From Symbiotaphrina buchneri (lineage: Eukaryota > Ascomycota > Symbiotaphrinales > Symbiotaphrinaceae): a DNA stretch of 64,000 nucleotides. This document shows positions 1 to 11,151 of the stretch, in pieces; position 1 is the stretch's first letter, and every line of letters starts with the position of its first letter. The stretch spans positions 496,001 to 560,000 of the forward strand of contig BCIG01000003.1 in NCBI GenBank assembly GCA_001599915.1, given 5' to 3'. The notes beneath the pieces are model-generated. The model did no database searches. It saw nothing but the letters and a program-made list of their open reading frames with translations, and was not told the DNA's origin. The translations under genes were made by a program, and so were the position numbers.

Positions 1-30
1 TATCACCTGCATTAACACCCTTAATCGCAA

Positions 31-3000
31 TCATATGATCCCCAACTTCCCAAATGCTGCAATGACATCTTGGTCTACATGAACCAACCAATCCCGCTGG
101 AAAGCTTCTTGGCCACCGCAGGCTGCAATAGCTTGCGAGAGGCGCTCCCGAATGAATGCCGTAGCATTGATAGTATGGACCGGATCACTGAAAACAAGGT
201 GTCGCCGTCTTTCGTCTTCCGGGGATTCTGGTTCGCTGGGCTTGAGTCCTTCAACATTCCAGTAAAGCAGATTGCTGTAGGCATGTCAGTTGGTCTCCCC
301 AAAAAGGAAGAGGGGAACGCACTCTCCGGCACGGTCCTCGGCATCTTCTTGCAACTCAGCTACAACGTCAGTCCAGAGCGTCATAAGCTCCTGCAACCTA
401 GATAGCATCCATGGTTGGCCTCCTTCCAGGAGCCGCGTAAGAGCCAAACACATCAACTTCCTCTTCTCTGGATCTCCTACGTTCTCAAAATGGCTGAACC
501 ATTCCCCTAAGAGCCAATGACTCAATTGCTCGAAACTCTCCCCACGTGCTTTGGCGATGTTGTCTATTGCGGACACGAAGAAGGTCGGGTTTGCGAGCGC
601 GAGGCGTGCGAGCACGGCAAAGTAATCGGTTTCAATAATTCTGTCTACTGACGGGTATTTCTTTTTCGGTCCAGTGGTTTGGTGGGCCTCCCAACTCTCG
701 TGAAGCCCTTCGATGACCTTGTTAAGGAAGCCTGTCTCTAGGAGAGTTCCGTAGACGACCCCAACGGTTTGCTCTCCGCCGAGAGCATCAGCAGCACGGA
801 TTAACACTCCGACGATGTGTGTGATAATGCCGTTGGCTTCAGGCTTCAGTGTACCGAGCAATGATGTGAAAGAGGTAAATAATTGTGTGCGCATTCCATC
901 TTCCAGCATAGCCTTTGGTGCGAGAAGGATGTAGGATTCCGTGATTTCAAGAGCTTTGCGGAGCTGCTCAGTGCCGAGTTCGAAGGTTGGAATGAGATAA
1001 GCAGCGAGTGAAATAAGGTCTTCTGATTCGGGATGTGGTGTCTGAACCAGAATGGAACTCCAGAGTTCCAATGCATCCTCCAACAGATATAGTTGTGTCT
1101 CCTGTGAGGTAATTAGTGATAGGATCTACGTCTGTTGATGGTATTGTAGTCACTTACGGAGCCTGGTTCAACTGCATTCTTGATCAACGGCAGTACCAAC
1201 GAGTGAAAACGAATGGATTCCGACTTCATAGAGTTGATGAGACGAGACAAAATAGTGAGTATTGCTTGCTTGAGCAAATGCTCCTCGCCAGACTGTGTCC
1301 ATAGCGGTGGCAGTAAACTCACAATGCCATCCGCATATGGCGAGATCTAATACCCGTCAATTAGCAATACAAAATTTCAGATAACACACTCACGTGGTAA
1401 TCCATTCGTTCCACGACGACACTTATAGTGTTTAATAAGGCCATCTTGGTTTCTGTTGTCTCCACTTCCTCGATCAATTTCATTATAGCGTTGAGGATGC
1501 CTGGAGCATATGGTAGGAACGCTTGCGCTTCGAATTCCCATTCATCGGCTATATTTTTGAAATGCCTTCCAGCTGTAATTCGAACAACTCGGTCATTTAG
1601 TGGGTCGGATACGTTCAGAAGGTGCTGGAATATTCGATATACGACAGGTCGATTTTCTTTCGAAATCTTGACTGATACCCATTGCCCAAGCAAGATGGAA
1701 ATTCTTCGGCGGAGGATGTGATAACCAGGTTTCTGCTTTTGTACTTCGTTGACAAGTGTAGAAGTGAGGAAGTGGTCGAATTCGAGGAAGACATGTATGA
1801 CTGGAGCAGCAAGACCGATAGCCGTGTAAACAGAATCCTTGAGGAGAATATCGTCGCTCTCATACGCTATGTAATGTGAGATTGAGTCTTAGCCTTCGGA
1901 GACTTGACTTACCTGAGACGGAACTGAAAACCTCTACTAATGGTTGTACAAGTAGGTCTTTGTAGTTGATGACCAGGTCAAGGAACAGCTTCTCAGCGCA
2001 CGGTCTCATCGCGAATTCCCAGCCTTCGCCTTCTGTTTCCATCTTTTGTTCCCATTCTTCCGGTTCCTCCTGCCATTCTATGAGGTCACTTTCGCGGAAA
2101 ACGAAGAAACGGGTAACGGTGGTTTCCATAATTTCCCGCACAATCTCCTTAGTGAAGAGCTGCGTCTTCATCAACTCGGTAGACTGCTTCTGCTCCGCCT
2201 TCTCTTCTTCATGGCGGTATTTGAACGTCTGCGTAGGATTGAAAACCATCTTGACGCATGCACGGACTAAGAGTAGAGCTTTGAGGCTTAATCTCTCTGG
2301 TAAAGATGCTTTTCCATCAGCATCTGGGTCAGCGCCATTTTCCGGAGTAGACGTGGTGCCAGCTCCAAAGGTCTTTCCAAATTCGGCCGCGAAGCTCCAG
2401 TAGGCGCGTACCAAGCCGACAGCGTCCGGCAGTAGTGCAAATGCTGCAGGGTGGACTTGAGCCATTTCCAAGTGCAACTTTGAAAATTGCAGTAAGTGAT
2501 TCTCGATTAAACGTCGGACTTCGTCTGTCAGTGGAGAAGGCTGCTGCGTGACGACCCCCAGAAAGTCTCCTAGTTGGTTGCGGATTATTGTCCAAAATTC
2601 CTGGACGTCCTTGTCTCGATTTGGAAATTCGTAGCCAGCAATCAACAACCTTCGTATTGTTTTCATGGCGAGCAAGCTTTGTTCAATATCCTGCAGCGCC
2701 CCACCCTCATCATCTCCACCGTGTTGTAGAAAGGTCCACCATCTGTTCACTTTATCCGTATATATACTTCCCAGGACGTGAAACAGCTCCGGTGCTACGG
2801 ACTGTAGACTTGTCCGCGTGCGTTGCAACCGCCCGGTTGCTAGCTCTTTGATAATATGAAGAAGGATGAGCAACGCTCTTGGAAGATGCAAAGGATTTGA
2901 ATTAGGTTCCACAGAGGCCCGCAGTATGGATATCAATGAAGTGATCGCATCTGCCCTGTGTTCACAATTTTATTAGCAGGTCTGCCCGAGCTCGGGGATT

Positions 3001-3535
3001 GTATTGCGTACCAATCATTGGGATATTCAAAGCGTACAATCTTGGCTATCACAAGGGCATTTTGTAGTGCAAGACGGTGATCCGCTTCATTTATACCGCT
3101 CTCTAGGAGACGTGACCTTATCAATGCTTTGTCGTCCTTGTTGACCGCACTAGAGACAAGTCAGGTCAGCTTCAGTACGGGCACCGGAGGAGGTATATCA
3201 GGGCCATACTTCGTGGCTGTCTGTCTCCAGTATTTATCTATGCCATTCTTGAGTTGTATGATGGCCAAATACCGCACTTCAAGGGGCAATGACTTGTCAA
3301 TGAAGACCGTCTGAAGGGAAGTCAATGAATGACCGGGTTTTGCTTTGAGAAAGAGAGGCTACTGGCTCACCTGAAGGAGTGGATAGTAGCCTGCATGCTT
3401 CTCCCAGTTCTGAAGCTGCTGAGTACCCGTTTGGACCTGCTGCTGGTAGGGAGAGGCGGCAGACTGTAGCACATGATAGAGGATCTGAGCTGTTAAAGGA
3501 TTAGCCTCGGGAGGAAGCTCGATTGCTCCCTCCAT
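31..3535 (-). CDS. KAP120: Importin-11 / karyopherin KAP120-type nuclear transport receptor
   Basis: This is an importin-beta family nuclear transport receptor that binds Ran-GTP and ferries cargo through nuclear pores. I read eight exons on the minus strand: 3371-3535, 3210-3310, 3012-3149, 1913-2955, 1394-1866, 1158-1346, 323-1101 and 31-274. The lengths sum to exactly 1044 codons (1043 residues), normal for importin-11. The N-terminus (MEGAIELPPEANP) precedes an importin N-terminal region with a YWRQTAT element and then HEAT-like helices throughout. The C-terminal part DNLLYWNVEGLKPSEPE-SPEDERRRH is typical of fungal Kap120. The start is the first ATG that joins the family N-terminus. Introns are 44-66 nt with good donors (GTGAGC, GTATGG, GTAAGT, GTGCGT). 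It is divergent from PEX2, 387 bp away. Identity is by family memory; the boundaries are hand-called but frame-consistent. Confidence 0.93.
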
Positions 3536-3922
3536 GATGGCACAATTCGCGCGGAGAAGGTGCCGGGAATGTGCCCTCAAGGAGTCAAGCCCAAGACTTC
3601 AAAGGCCAAGCTTGTCTAATCGGCAGAGTGCCGCTGGATTCACGACAGAGACCATGCGCGTTCAAGGCGGGGTGTCCTTTGAGAGTCCGCTCAGTCCCTT
3701 GGACCGTGCGTAATCTCAAATTCAAACAAGCCAAACAACTCAAACAAGCGCAACAAATGCCGGCAAGCTCCGGCGACAGCTCACCTCGGCTTTCTCACTA
3801 CCCAGCGCGGACATCCGCCGAGCGGCGCCGAACGTTCAACACGAAACACCAACAACATGGACCGGTGAGATGGGACATCGACTCGAAGGCAAGGGGCTAA
3901 TACGGCTACTCAACCCTCTGTG
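3536..3922. promoter_or_regulatory. Shared divergent promoter region, KAP120 / PEX2
   Basis: This 387 bp gap lies between the start codons of two divergent genes and must contain both promoters. I see no TATA box. A plus-strand open frame at 3571-3900 runs through it but has no homology-like features and is rejected as a gene. Confidence 0.5.
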
Positions 3923-5491
3923 ATGTCCTCCATTGATTTCGCCCAAGCCCAGGAGCGGCTCGCGGCGCGGCGACAGCTACGAGAAGCCGAGGCACGTGCA
4001 CGACATGCGCAGTTGCAGGCGGCGCATGCGTCCTCGACCTTTGATCGGTTGCCGTCGCCGCTAAGCAGGATACATCGAGCGGGGAGATCTGCATGGGATA
4101 CGGTGAAATGCCGTGAAGGGACGCGCCCAGCATTTCGGGTTGGTCAGGTGGATGCCGAGCTGTTGGATGAGGAGCTCTTAGAGCTGTTCAAGGGTCAGGT
4201 TGGGGAGGCCCTGAAATATTTTGGGGTACGTGCCGCCTGCTGGGCCCCGGCCTTGTTGACTAACGCATGGTAGACACATCTCAAGGATGAGTGGTCTCCA
4301 GAAATACTGCTAGGTCTACGCTCTGTGCTCTTCAAGCTCACAATATGGGATCACGATGCCTCCTATGGCGCCTCCTTACAGAACCTCCGCTACACAGACG
4401 CCCGCCACAAATCGACTACAAACAAGCCTCCAACCAAGGTCCAAAAATCTCTCTATGGACTGTTCTCAGTGGCGGGCCGCTATGCCTATGAGAAATGGGA
4501 TAATTGGCTCATCGACCAGGAAGGCGGCTATGATGAGCCAAGTCCTAACGTTCGCCTCGCCTCAAGAATCACTTCTCTCCTTTCCGGTACCTATTCTGTT
4601 GCCGCGTTCGTATCTTTCCTGATATTCCTCTACAACGGACGATACCGTACTTTACTGGACCGCATACTACGTCTACGCCTCGCTCCCATCACGAGCCAGG
4701 TCAGCCGCGAAGTGTCCTTCGAGTACCTTAACCGCCAACTGGTCTGGCATGCCTTTACGGAGTTCCTACTCTTCCTTCTTCCGTTAGTAGGCATTAGTCG
4801 TTGGCGACGGTGGTTGGCCCGTGCGTGGAAGCGCACCAAAGCCATGTTCAAGAGTAGTAGCACGGAGGACGAAGAAGAATCAAACATGGGTGGGGAGCTG
4901 GCTTTCCTGCCGGAGCGGACATGCGCCATATGCTATCAGGATCAAAATCCCACAGCATCCTCCGAGAGTGAGGTGCTGGCTATGTCGGGGGCATCGGGAG
5001 GGGTCATCGGTTCCGCGCAGACCGACATCACGAATCCGTATGAGTCCATCCCTTGTGGATGCATATATTGCTATGTGTGTCTGGCGCAGCGAATTGAAGC
5101 CGAAGAAGGCGAAGGATGGGTATGCCTGCGATGCGGCGAGATTGTGAAGGAATGTAAACCCTGGAATGGTGATGTGGTGGATCAAGGGACAAGGCCGGGC
5201 TCAGGGAAAAGCGTGGGCTTCTCCGGTGACGTGGAGAAGGGAGATGGACTGAACAGAGTTGATCCGGTACCATTGGTGGATGAGAAGGAGGCTGAGGTCG
5301 CAAAGGCGCTTACTCAAGAGGCAGAAGAAGAGGAGGTGGATAGTACCCCCTTGACCGGTTCAGCGGAATGGGCGGAAGTGCAGCAGGATGTTGCTTCCGA
5401 GACCGGCACCGTTGAAGAAGAAGAAAGTCAGGCGGAGGAGGATGAGGACCGGGATGAAGAAGATGAGGAGATCGAAGAGGAACAGTACTGA
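3923..5491 (+). CDS. PEX2: Peroxisomal biogenesis factor 2, RING-type ubiquitin ligase (Pex2)
   Basis: Pex2 is one of the three peroxisomal membrane RING proteins (Pex2, Pex10, Pex12) that ubiquitinate the import receptor Pex5. There are two exons, 3923-4225 and 4274-5491, split by a 48 nt intron (GTACGT...TAG) that contains an in-frame stop; the protein is 506 residues. The N-terminal Pex2/Pex12 domain includes the motif ALKYFG-THLKDEWSPE across the splice, followed by hydrophobic segments around residues 200-290. The C-terminal RING begins at about residue 318 (RTCAICYQ) and closes near residue 385 (CLRCGE), with intervening CGCIYCYVC. After it comes a long acidic Glu/Asp-rich tail of about 110 residues, longer than in the yeast protein. 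The start is the ATG at 3923; the GTG just before it is not needed. Confidence 0.93.
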
Positions 5492-5760
5492 GGGTGGCTA
5501 AGAAGATACCCTTTGCAATTTTGTATATCAGCATTTCCGGCGCACATGATCATGTCTCATAGTCTGCCTGCATTTCTGCCTTGCACCAGATATGAAAGCA
5601 CCTGAAGTGCTAGTCGATGGAACTCCCTGCGCCCAGGCTTGGAAAGTGCTTAAATGGAAACAGCTATGCCCAGTGTTGCATTCGGTATGATCGGCGAAGG
5701 CAACAAAGGGCATTGCAGGGTTTGATGTTGTCTCAGTACCGAAAAGCTTCGTCGTCCCCA

Positions 5761-7395
5761 TTACTTTGCATCATTCGCAGGGCGACTCTCCTCGTCCAGG
5801 TTTCTTTCTGGTCTTCCTATGCGGTAGCTCCCATCATAGCTAGTCACTCTATGCACGGAGTCAAATTCCTCCAGATCCTTCGACCTTTCGCCCTTGCTCT
5901 GAGCGTCATCTCTCTTAGCCCGCTTCCTTTCCTCTTGCTCGTAGAGCCAGCCTTCCAGACCAGGTGCATAGAAATCTCCCTTCCAGAATGCTTTGTACAT
6001 CGTTCCAACGGCGCACATCAGCCAAAGCAGGATCGTCAACATGACGTTGGTTGCGGCCCAGCCACGCAAGCCCTCATTGCGAAGATCCTTCGAGATGTAG
6101 TTCAGAGCATTGGCATACGTGCCTAGTGGAAATACAAAGCCCCAGAAACCGATGTTAAATTTCTTGGGAATCCTGAAGAGCACCGCGGAGAAGGCTTCAA
6201 CCCACCAAAAGGCGCAATGGCCGAGAAGGAAAAGGCCAATAATAATACCCATCCAATGAATGACTTCGGAGGTTACAAGTGCTGTGGCTGATGACATAGG
6301 CGGAGGAGAATTTAAAGCTGGAGTGAAAGAGGCACTCTTGATGTAGTTTGCGAGGTACACAGCAAGGTTTTGGATGGCAAAAGAGCCCATGCCTAACGCT
6401 GCCTTAGATTTGCCGTGATGCTATAGTTAGGATAGGGCGCACCTAAAGGGCCCACGGGCAGGAAACAGCTCACAATTGCTTCACGAGGGGGAAGATTGTG
6501 AGCCATTAATCTCCAAAAATAGACGGCGTAAACCAAAAAGCAGAGTGATTCGCCAAGTGACCAGCAAAAATCAAGAGGACAATGATGGCGTTCTTCTCAT
6601 GCAGATGCGGCAACAGTGCTGCTCCGGATGCGCTGTGGACAATCATCGGTATGAACGAGAAGAACCATCTGTAATGATACTTCAGTATGTCAAGCATGGA
6701 GAATATGAGCTGAGCACTTACATGCCCGTGATATCCTCTAGCTTATGATTCGCTTGTCTCACCAGCATGACGAACACGGCGCCCAAGCTGACCGCCATTG
6801 TCAAAGCAAGACTGACCCACCAGAGGCCATAAGCAACCCAGACTGCAGCCGGATGGTCATTGTAGTAAGCAACAATTCCATAGATGAGACTGTTCACGGA
6901 GATAGGTATGGCTCCACGATAATTTGATTGTGAGAAGTCCTCGGCCGTTCTTTTAAGCAGTATGGGGAACCAAGTGTAGCGAAGGAGCAGCATTACTGAG
7001 AAGAATACAAAGAGACATATCTGTGAATCTATAGCATCTGAGTTTTGAAAGGCTCATCTGGGATTCAGGGATAGTACCCAGAACACGTATCCTAGGTTCC
7101 GCAGCCATACTGCCGGGTAAGGGAAGCCGTCAAGGAGCTGGACTATAATGCCGGTGCCCATGCTAACGGTATACCATCTGGGGAGGAAGTCAATTGAAAG
7201 ATCATGAGCAAGATCAGTCAAGCTCACGAGGGGGTGAAATTGATAATGCGTTCCCTCCAATGGTATTTGGATGTCCACATCTCCCATACACTGCTCTTCT
7301 TGCCTTGCGTATCCATTGTCAAATGCATCAAAAGACTTAAGACAAGAACTCCAAGGCATGGATGTCACTGAAAAGGATATGGCATGTGGTATCAT
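5761..7395 (-). CDS. SSU1-like sulfite/anion efflux transporter (TDT/SLAC1 family), apparent frameshift
   Basis: This is a tellurite-resistance/dicarboxylate transporter (TDT, voltage-dependent anion channel fold), closest in pattern to fungal sulfite pumps such as Ssu1. Exons on the minus strand are 7078-7395, 6722-7020, 6443-6668 and 5761-6398. Diagnostic stretches are RWYTVSMGTGIIVQLL near the N-terminus, VNSLIYGIVAYY mid-protein, and LPPREAIVSCFLPVGPL before the last exon; several hydrophobic helices are evident. Exon 3 does not stay in one frame: its first half reads IIVLLIFAGHL, its second half reads FLVYAVYFWRLMAHN one base out of phase. The family sequence would need one extra base near 6545-6560. 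The four exons otherwise sum correctly. It is therefore either a recently broken gene or an assembly error. The start is the ATG at 7395; a later in-frame Met is possible. Confidence 0.75.
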
Positions 7396-7874
7396 TGTTT
7401 GCACATCAATTTGGGAAAGTCATGACGCAGGCAGATCACGGGTTTCAGGCGTTCGCCATGTTCCGTTGGTGCCGGATGCGGACCAAGGTTCATAGTTGAC
7501 TGAATAGTAATCATCCTGATGGAGAAATACCTGATAAATTCGGCCCCTGAGAGATACGTATATACATAACCAGATAACAATACTGTGATGGATTCTCAAT
7601 ATCCGGCAGCACGCCGAGCTTCACAATTGATTGCATGTCGGGGAAAGGAGAGATAGGGGGCCCGATCATGACGCTAGCACGGCTGGGGTCGGCTAGCCCT
7701 TATCTTATCAGCAGACCGATGATTGCTGCTATTTGCGTGTGACTGCTCGCTTAGCGAAAATTTACGCCAAGAGCCACACCATCTCCAGGTGGGCTGGTGA
7801 TCGCGAATTCAACGACATTGCGACGAAGCACCCTTACGATACCCACGCAGTAATCTCCCTTCAAATCAGTCGCA
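7396..7874. promoter_or_regulatory. Divergent promoter region with paired GATA motifs
   Basis: This 479 bp gap separates the SSU1-like gene (-) from the uL14 gene (+). At 7700-7710 the sequence TTATCTTATCA holds two adjacent GATA-factor cores on the minus strand. Such pairs are used by nitrogen or iron GATA regulators in filamentous fungi, so control of the transporter by a GATA factor is possible (inference). Nothing else is recognisable. Confidence 0.35.
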
Positions 7875-8655
7875 ATGGCCAAGAGAGGGTACGTTAACCT
7901 CCAGCACTTTCTTCCGCACCGAGAGATGGAACTCAACAGTTCCCCTCAGCTGGGGATGAGGATCCCTGCTCGGCGTACTGTTTGAGAATTCGCTACTGAC
8001 TTTGGCCGACTGTAGACGCGGTGGTGCCGCTGGCAACAAGCTTAAGATGACCTTGGGTCTTCCTGTGTACGTCTACTCGTGGACCGATCTGAGAACAGGG
8101 TTGGAAAAGGAGGAACTGAGGCTGATATCTGAATTAGCGGTGCGGTGATGAACTGCTGCGACAACTCCGGTGCCCGTAACCTCTACATCATTTCCGTCAA
8201 GGGAATCGGTGCTCGTTTGAACCGTCTGCCCGCTGCCGGTGCCGGAGACATGGTGATGGCCACAGTCAAGAAGGGAAAGCCTGAGTTGAGGAAGAAGGTC
8301 ATGCCCGCGGTGGTCGTCAGACAGAGCAAGCCATGGAGGAGAGCGGACGGTGTCTACCTTTACTTCGAGGACAACGCTGGTGTGGTGAGTTTGATTCGAC
8401 GCCTATTCGACGCCTGTCCAACTTCACGATCTTGGATCGGGGCAGATGTCTTTGATGCTCTGGAGGATGGCCACGGCTAATACTGGGTTTGCAGATCATC
8501 AACCCCAAGGGTGAGATGAAGGGTTCCGCCATCACTGGCCCCGTGGCAAAGGAAGCTGCTGAGCTGTGGCCTGTAAGTACTGACATTTTAATTTGATTGT
8601 CCAGTCACTTACGTATTCATAGCGTATTGCCAGCAACTCGGGTGTCGTGATGTAA
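7875..8655 (+). CDS. RPL23: 60S ribosomal protein uL14 (L23)
   Basis: This is the universally conserved large-subunit ribosomal protein uL14, located at the subunit interface. Five exons, 7875-7888, 8016-8066, 8138-8384, 8495-8572 and 8623-8655, join in frame. The protein starts [16 protein letters not shown] and contains the near-invariant run [20 protein letters not shown]. It ends [10 protein letters not shown]. Length and sequence match eukaryotic L23. The first exon is only 14 nt and the first intron is the longest (127 nt), a common arrangement in fungal ribosomal genes. All donors and acceptors are canonical. Confidence 0.97.
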
Positions 8656-10465
8656 GGGGATGAGGGGTCTTTCGGGTTTCATTTTCAGCATAACTGAGGA
8701 GCATGGGTCTACTACGATGTGTATGCTCTACGCATTAAACAAATGCAAATCTTCGATGCAAGTCTTTGACAGCCCATATCCAATGTTCAATGTGCAATGT
8801 GGGACCTTGGGGTTCCGGAGTGCTGCTACTCAAAAAAAAAAAAAAAAAAAGGCCGGAGCTTGATTTCACCAGTGTCATCACAATGCTCAGACCGAACTGA
8901 TCATTCGTGCAAACTGCCGGTTTCCACCATTTCGAACCTCCCGACATCGTCACCTTGGCATCTACTGAGTATGCACTGTCCCTGGCAACATTGCCCGGCT
9001 TCTCTCGCCCATTCGGTCAGTGGAATTCGAGAGCTTGTCGATTTCTCCATCCCATCTCTATCACCGCCCCTGTGCCTGGTTCAGATCGAGCATATCAATA
9101 CATTATCCCAGATCTAGCAATAGACATCACCGCCGATGGGAAGTAATCACTGGAACACTAGACATACTTCGATGGGCTAGAAAAATCTGGCAGGAGTAGT
9201 CCCGATTTGGGGTGATCGATCGTGCAATGCAGAGCCCACTTGATACGCCTGATGGTACCTAGACGTATTAGAGATCTGAGCCCTGCGATATGATCGAGAT
9301 CTGTTGGACCCGTAGATTGTCACGATGCTATTCCCCGGGTACCCCTGATCTACCGTAAGCATCGAGCATGCATCATTGTTGGTTTCTCTCTGAAGAGCTC
9401 AGCGGTAAACGTCGAAGCAATAGTCGAAGTTTGCAGAGATCTCGAAATTGCATGTAACAGATAGAGGATAAATCAAGTAGGGTGGGCAAATGAAATTGAT
9501 CAATCACATGTGATCTTGTTTTTTGCATTCACTTGAAGTACCCAGATCGCCTTACTTGGCAGATTGTGATTGTTTAGTCCCTATTCACGATCCCGTAGCC
9601 AGACTGTGTGCCCAAATCCTCGGCTTCCGATTCATCAATGTGTCGATGACCCGGGTTCAATCAAACATATTTCTGACCGTGGGAACTCCCCTATTGCCGA
9701 AACGGCGATACAGTAAGATCCAGACGCAAGAAATGAGGATTTGAGAGCTGACCAATCAGTTTAGGGAACTGCAACGAATAACTACGCGTTTCATGGCGCG
9801 CATAAGACGTGTTAATGGAGGTTGGACATTAAAACGTCCCGTCTGATGAAGCAGCAATTGCCCAGGAGTTCTATGCTTCAATCACTTGCTTCATCTGCTT
9901 TCCCCGGGATAGGCTCGCCCGCTATATCCTGAAATAACAAAAACCACTGGCTCATGGTCATGCCGTTAGGGGACCGACCTCTGAGCGAGAAGGGAGAACA
10001 ATATTCGAATGGAAAACAATCCCGAAAGTCATATACCACAGAAAAAGCCCAAGAAACACATACTTCTCACTGCATACTCAAAATAGGATGCTGTATCGAG
10101 CTTTTGAAACCCTTACAATTACGAACCTGGAAGGGGTCAAGTTTATCTATATTTGTCAGGTTTTCGTGCAATTGTCAACCAGCTTTGGTTAGCCACGCTG
10201 CATATTACTGCAGACAGATATCCGCATGTGTATTTCGTCCTCTGCAAGCAATCTCATGACATGGAAAAGGAGGCTTCGTTCTAGTGGGCACGGAGGCGAT
10301 ACCATCGGCGCCGCTCCCCAACCACCTCAACCGCTACAAACACAAACACAACCCCGCAACATCTCTATGGATCCCTGAGAGGTAGTGGAGGGGCAGCCAG
10401 GTTATGCTCCTGTCAGTTTGGGCTAGTCTCATAGTCCAAAATAAGCCCCTTTTACTGTGATTGAA
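8656..10465. other. Gene-free stretch (about 1.8 kb) with a 19-nt poly(A) run
   Basis: There is no supportable coding region on either strand; open frames are short and without family-like sequence. A homopolymer of 19 A lies at 8832-8850, about 180 bp past the uL14 stop. The remainder is unique-looking, mixed-composition DNA. I see no tRNA other than the one that begins at 10466. Confidence 0.5.
8832..8850 (+). repeat. Poly(A) homopolymer, 19 nt
   Basis: An uninterrupted run of 19 A downstream of the uL14 gene. It may be a simple microsatellite or the tail of an old retroposed sequence; no flanking target-site duplication was recognised. Confidence 0.8.
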
Positions 10466-10559
10466 GGCAGCTTGGCCGAGTGGTTATGGCGCAGGTTTCA
10501 GGTTCCGTTAACGTTCCTACCTGTGGGAAACCGCGAGGGTTCGAATCCCTCAGCTGTCA
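10466..10559 (+). tRNA. tRNA-Leu (anticodon CAG), intron-containing
   Basis: The sequence folds as a class II tRNA. The 7-bp acceptor stem is GGCAGCT with AGCTGTC (one G-U pair) and discriminator A at 10559. The D arm is GCC-GAGTGGTTAT-GGC, the anticodon stem CAGGT with ACCTG, the long variable arm GTGGGAAACCGC-like, and the T arm GAGGG-TTCGAAT-CCCTC. The anticodon loop reads TTCAGG, giving anticodon CAG for leucine. About 15-17 extra bases (TTCCGTTAACGTTCC region) sit directly after position 37, the standard place for a nuclear tRNA intron. Both internal promoter boxes are intact. Confidence 0.93.
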
Positions 10560-11151
10560 ACATTTCTTTTGGCTTTTCGATATCATTTTTGACCTTCTTT
10601 TGGCCTCATGGGGGTCAGAAACAGTCGAGGGGTCGATCGGGGGATGTTGGAGGCTTTTGAAAGAACTGGTGGTGGAAAAGCGCTTTTTGACCGGAAATTT
10701 TTGGGCGTCTCTTGAAGCACATCCTTGCTAAAACATACCCGTCTCTTCCCCATCCATTTCGGACTAAATCTCATGCGTGGGGTTGAATTTTTCATCTGAA
10801 AGGGGTTTGGATGGATTAGCCTCAAAAGTAGTGGCGTAGGGGGTTGTATTACTCGCGGATAAACTATGCTCTGACTTTTGACAGCATTCCTTAGTCACTA
10901 TCCTCTCCGCAACGCTAGGGACCGCTCGTCGTCCGGGAACCTGGAGGTCATTCAGATAGCGACGAGACTGCCTCGTATCGGTGCCAGGTGAACTGAGCCA
11001 GCTCTGATCAGCAGCTAATGACGACTCGGAGCCACTCCAACACGATGTTATGACTGCTACACTGTTGATTGAGCTTCCAACCTAGGCAAATTCTGGATGC
11101 GGAGATATTCGACATTGCCAGCGAGTGGCTGATCGGTCAGCGCGAAGAGTG
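10560..11151. other. Gene-free stretch between tRNA-Leu and GH76 gene
   Basis: This 592 bp contains the tRNA 3' flank, with T-rich sequence (ATTTCTTTTGG) right after the tRNA that can terminate RNA polymerase III, and then the promoter of the GH76 gene. No gene is recognised. Confidence 0.4.

Noticed and set aside
3571-3900. Plus-strand open frame between KAP120 and PEX2
   Set aside because: It overlaps the KAP120 promoter, starts at a non-ATG or poorly placed codon and has no family-like sequence.
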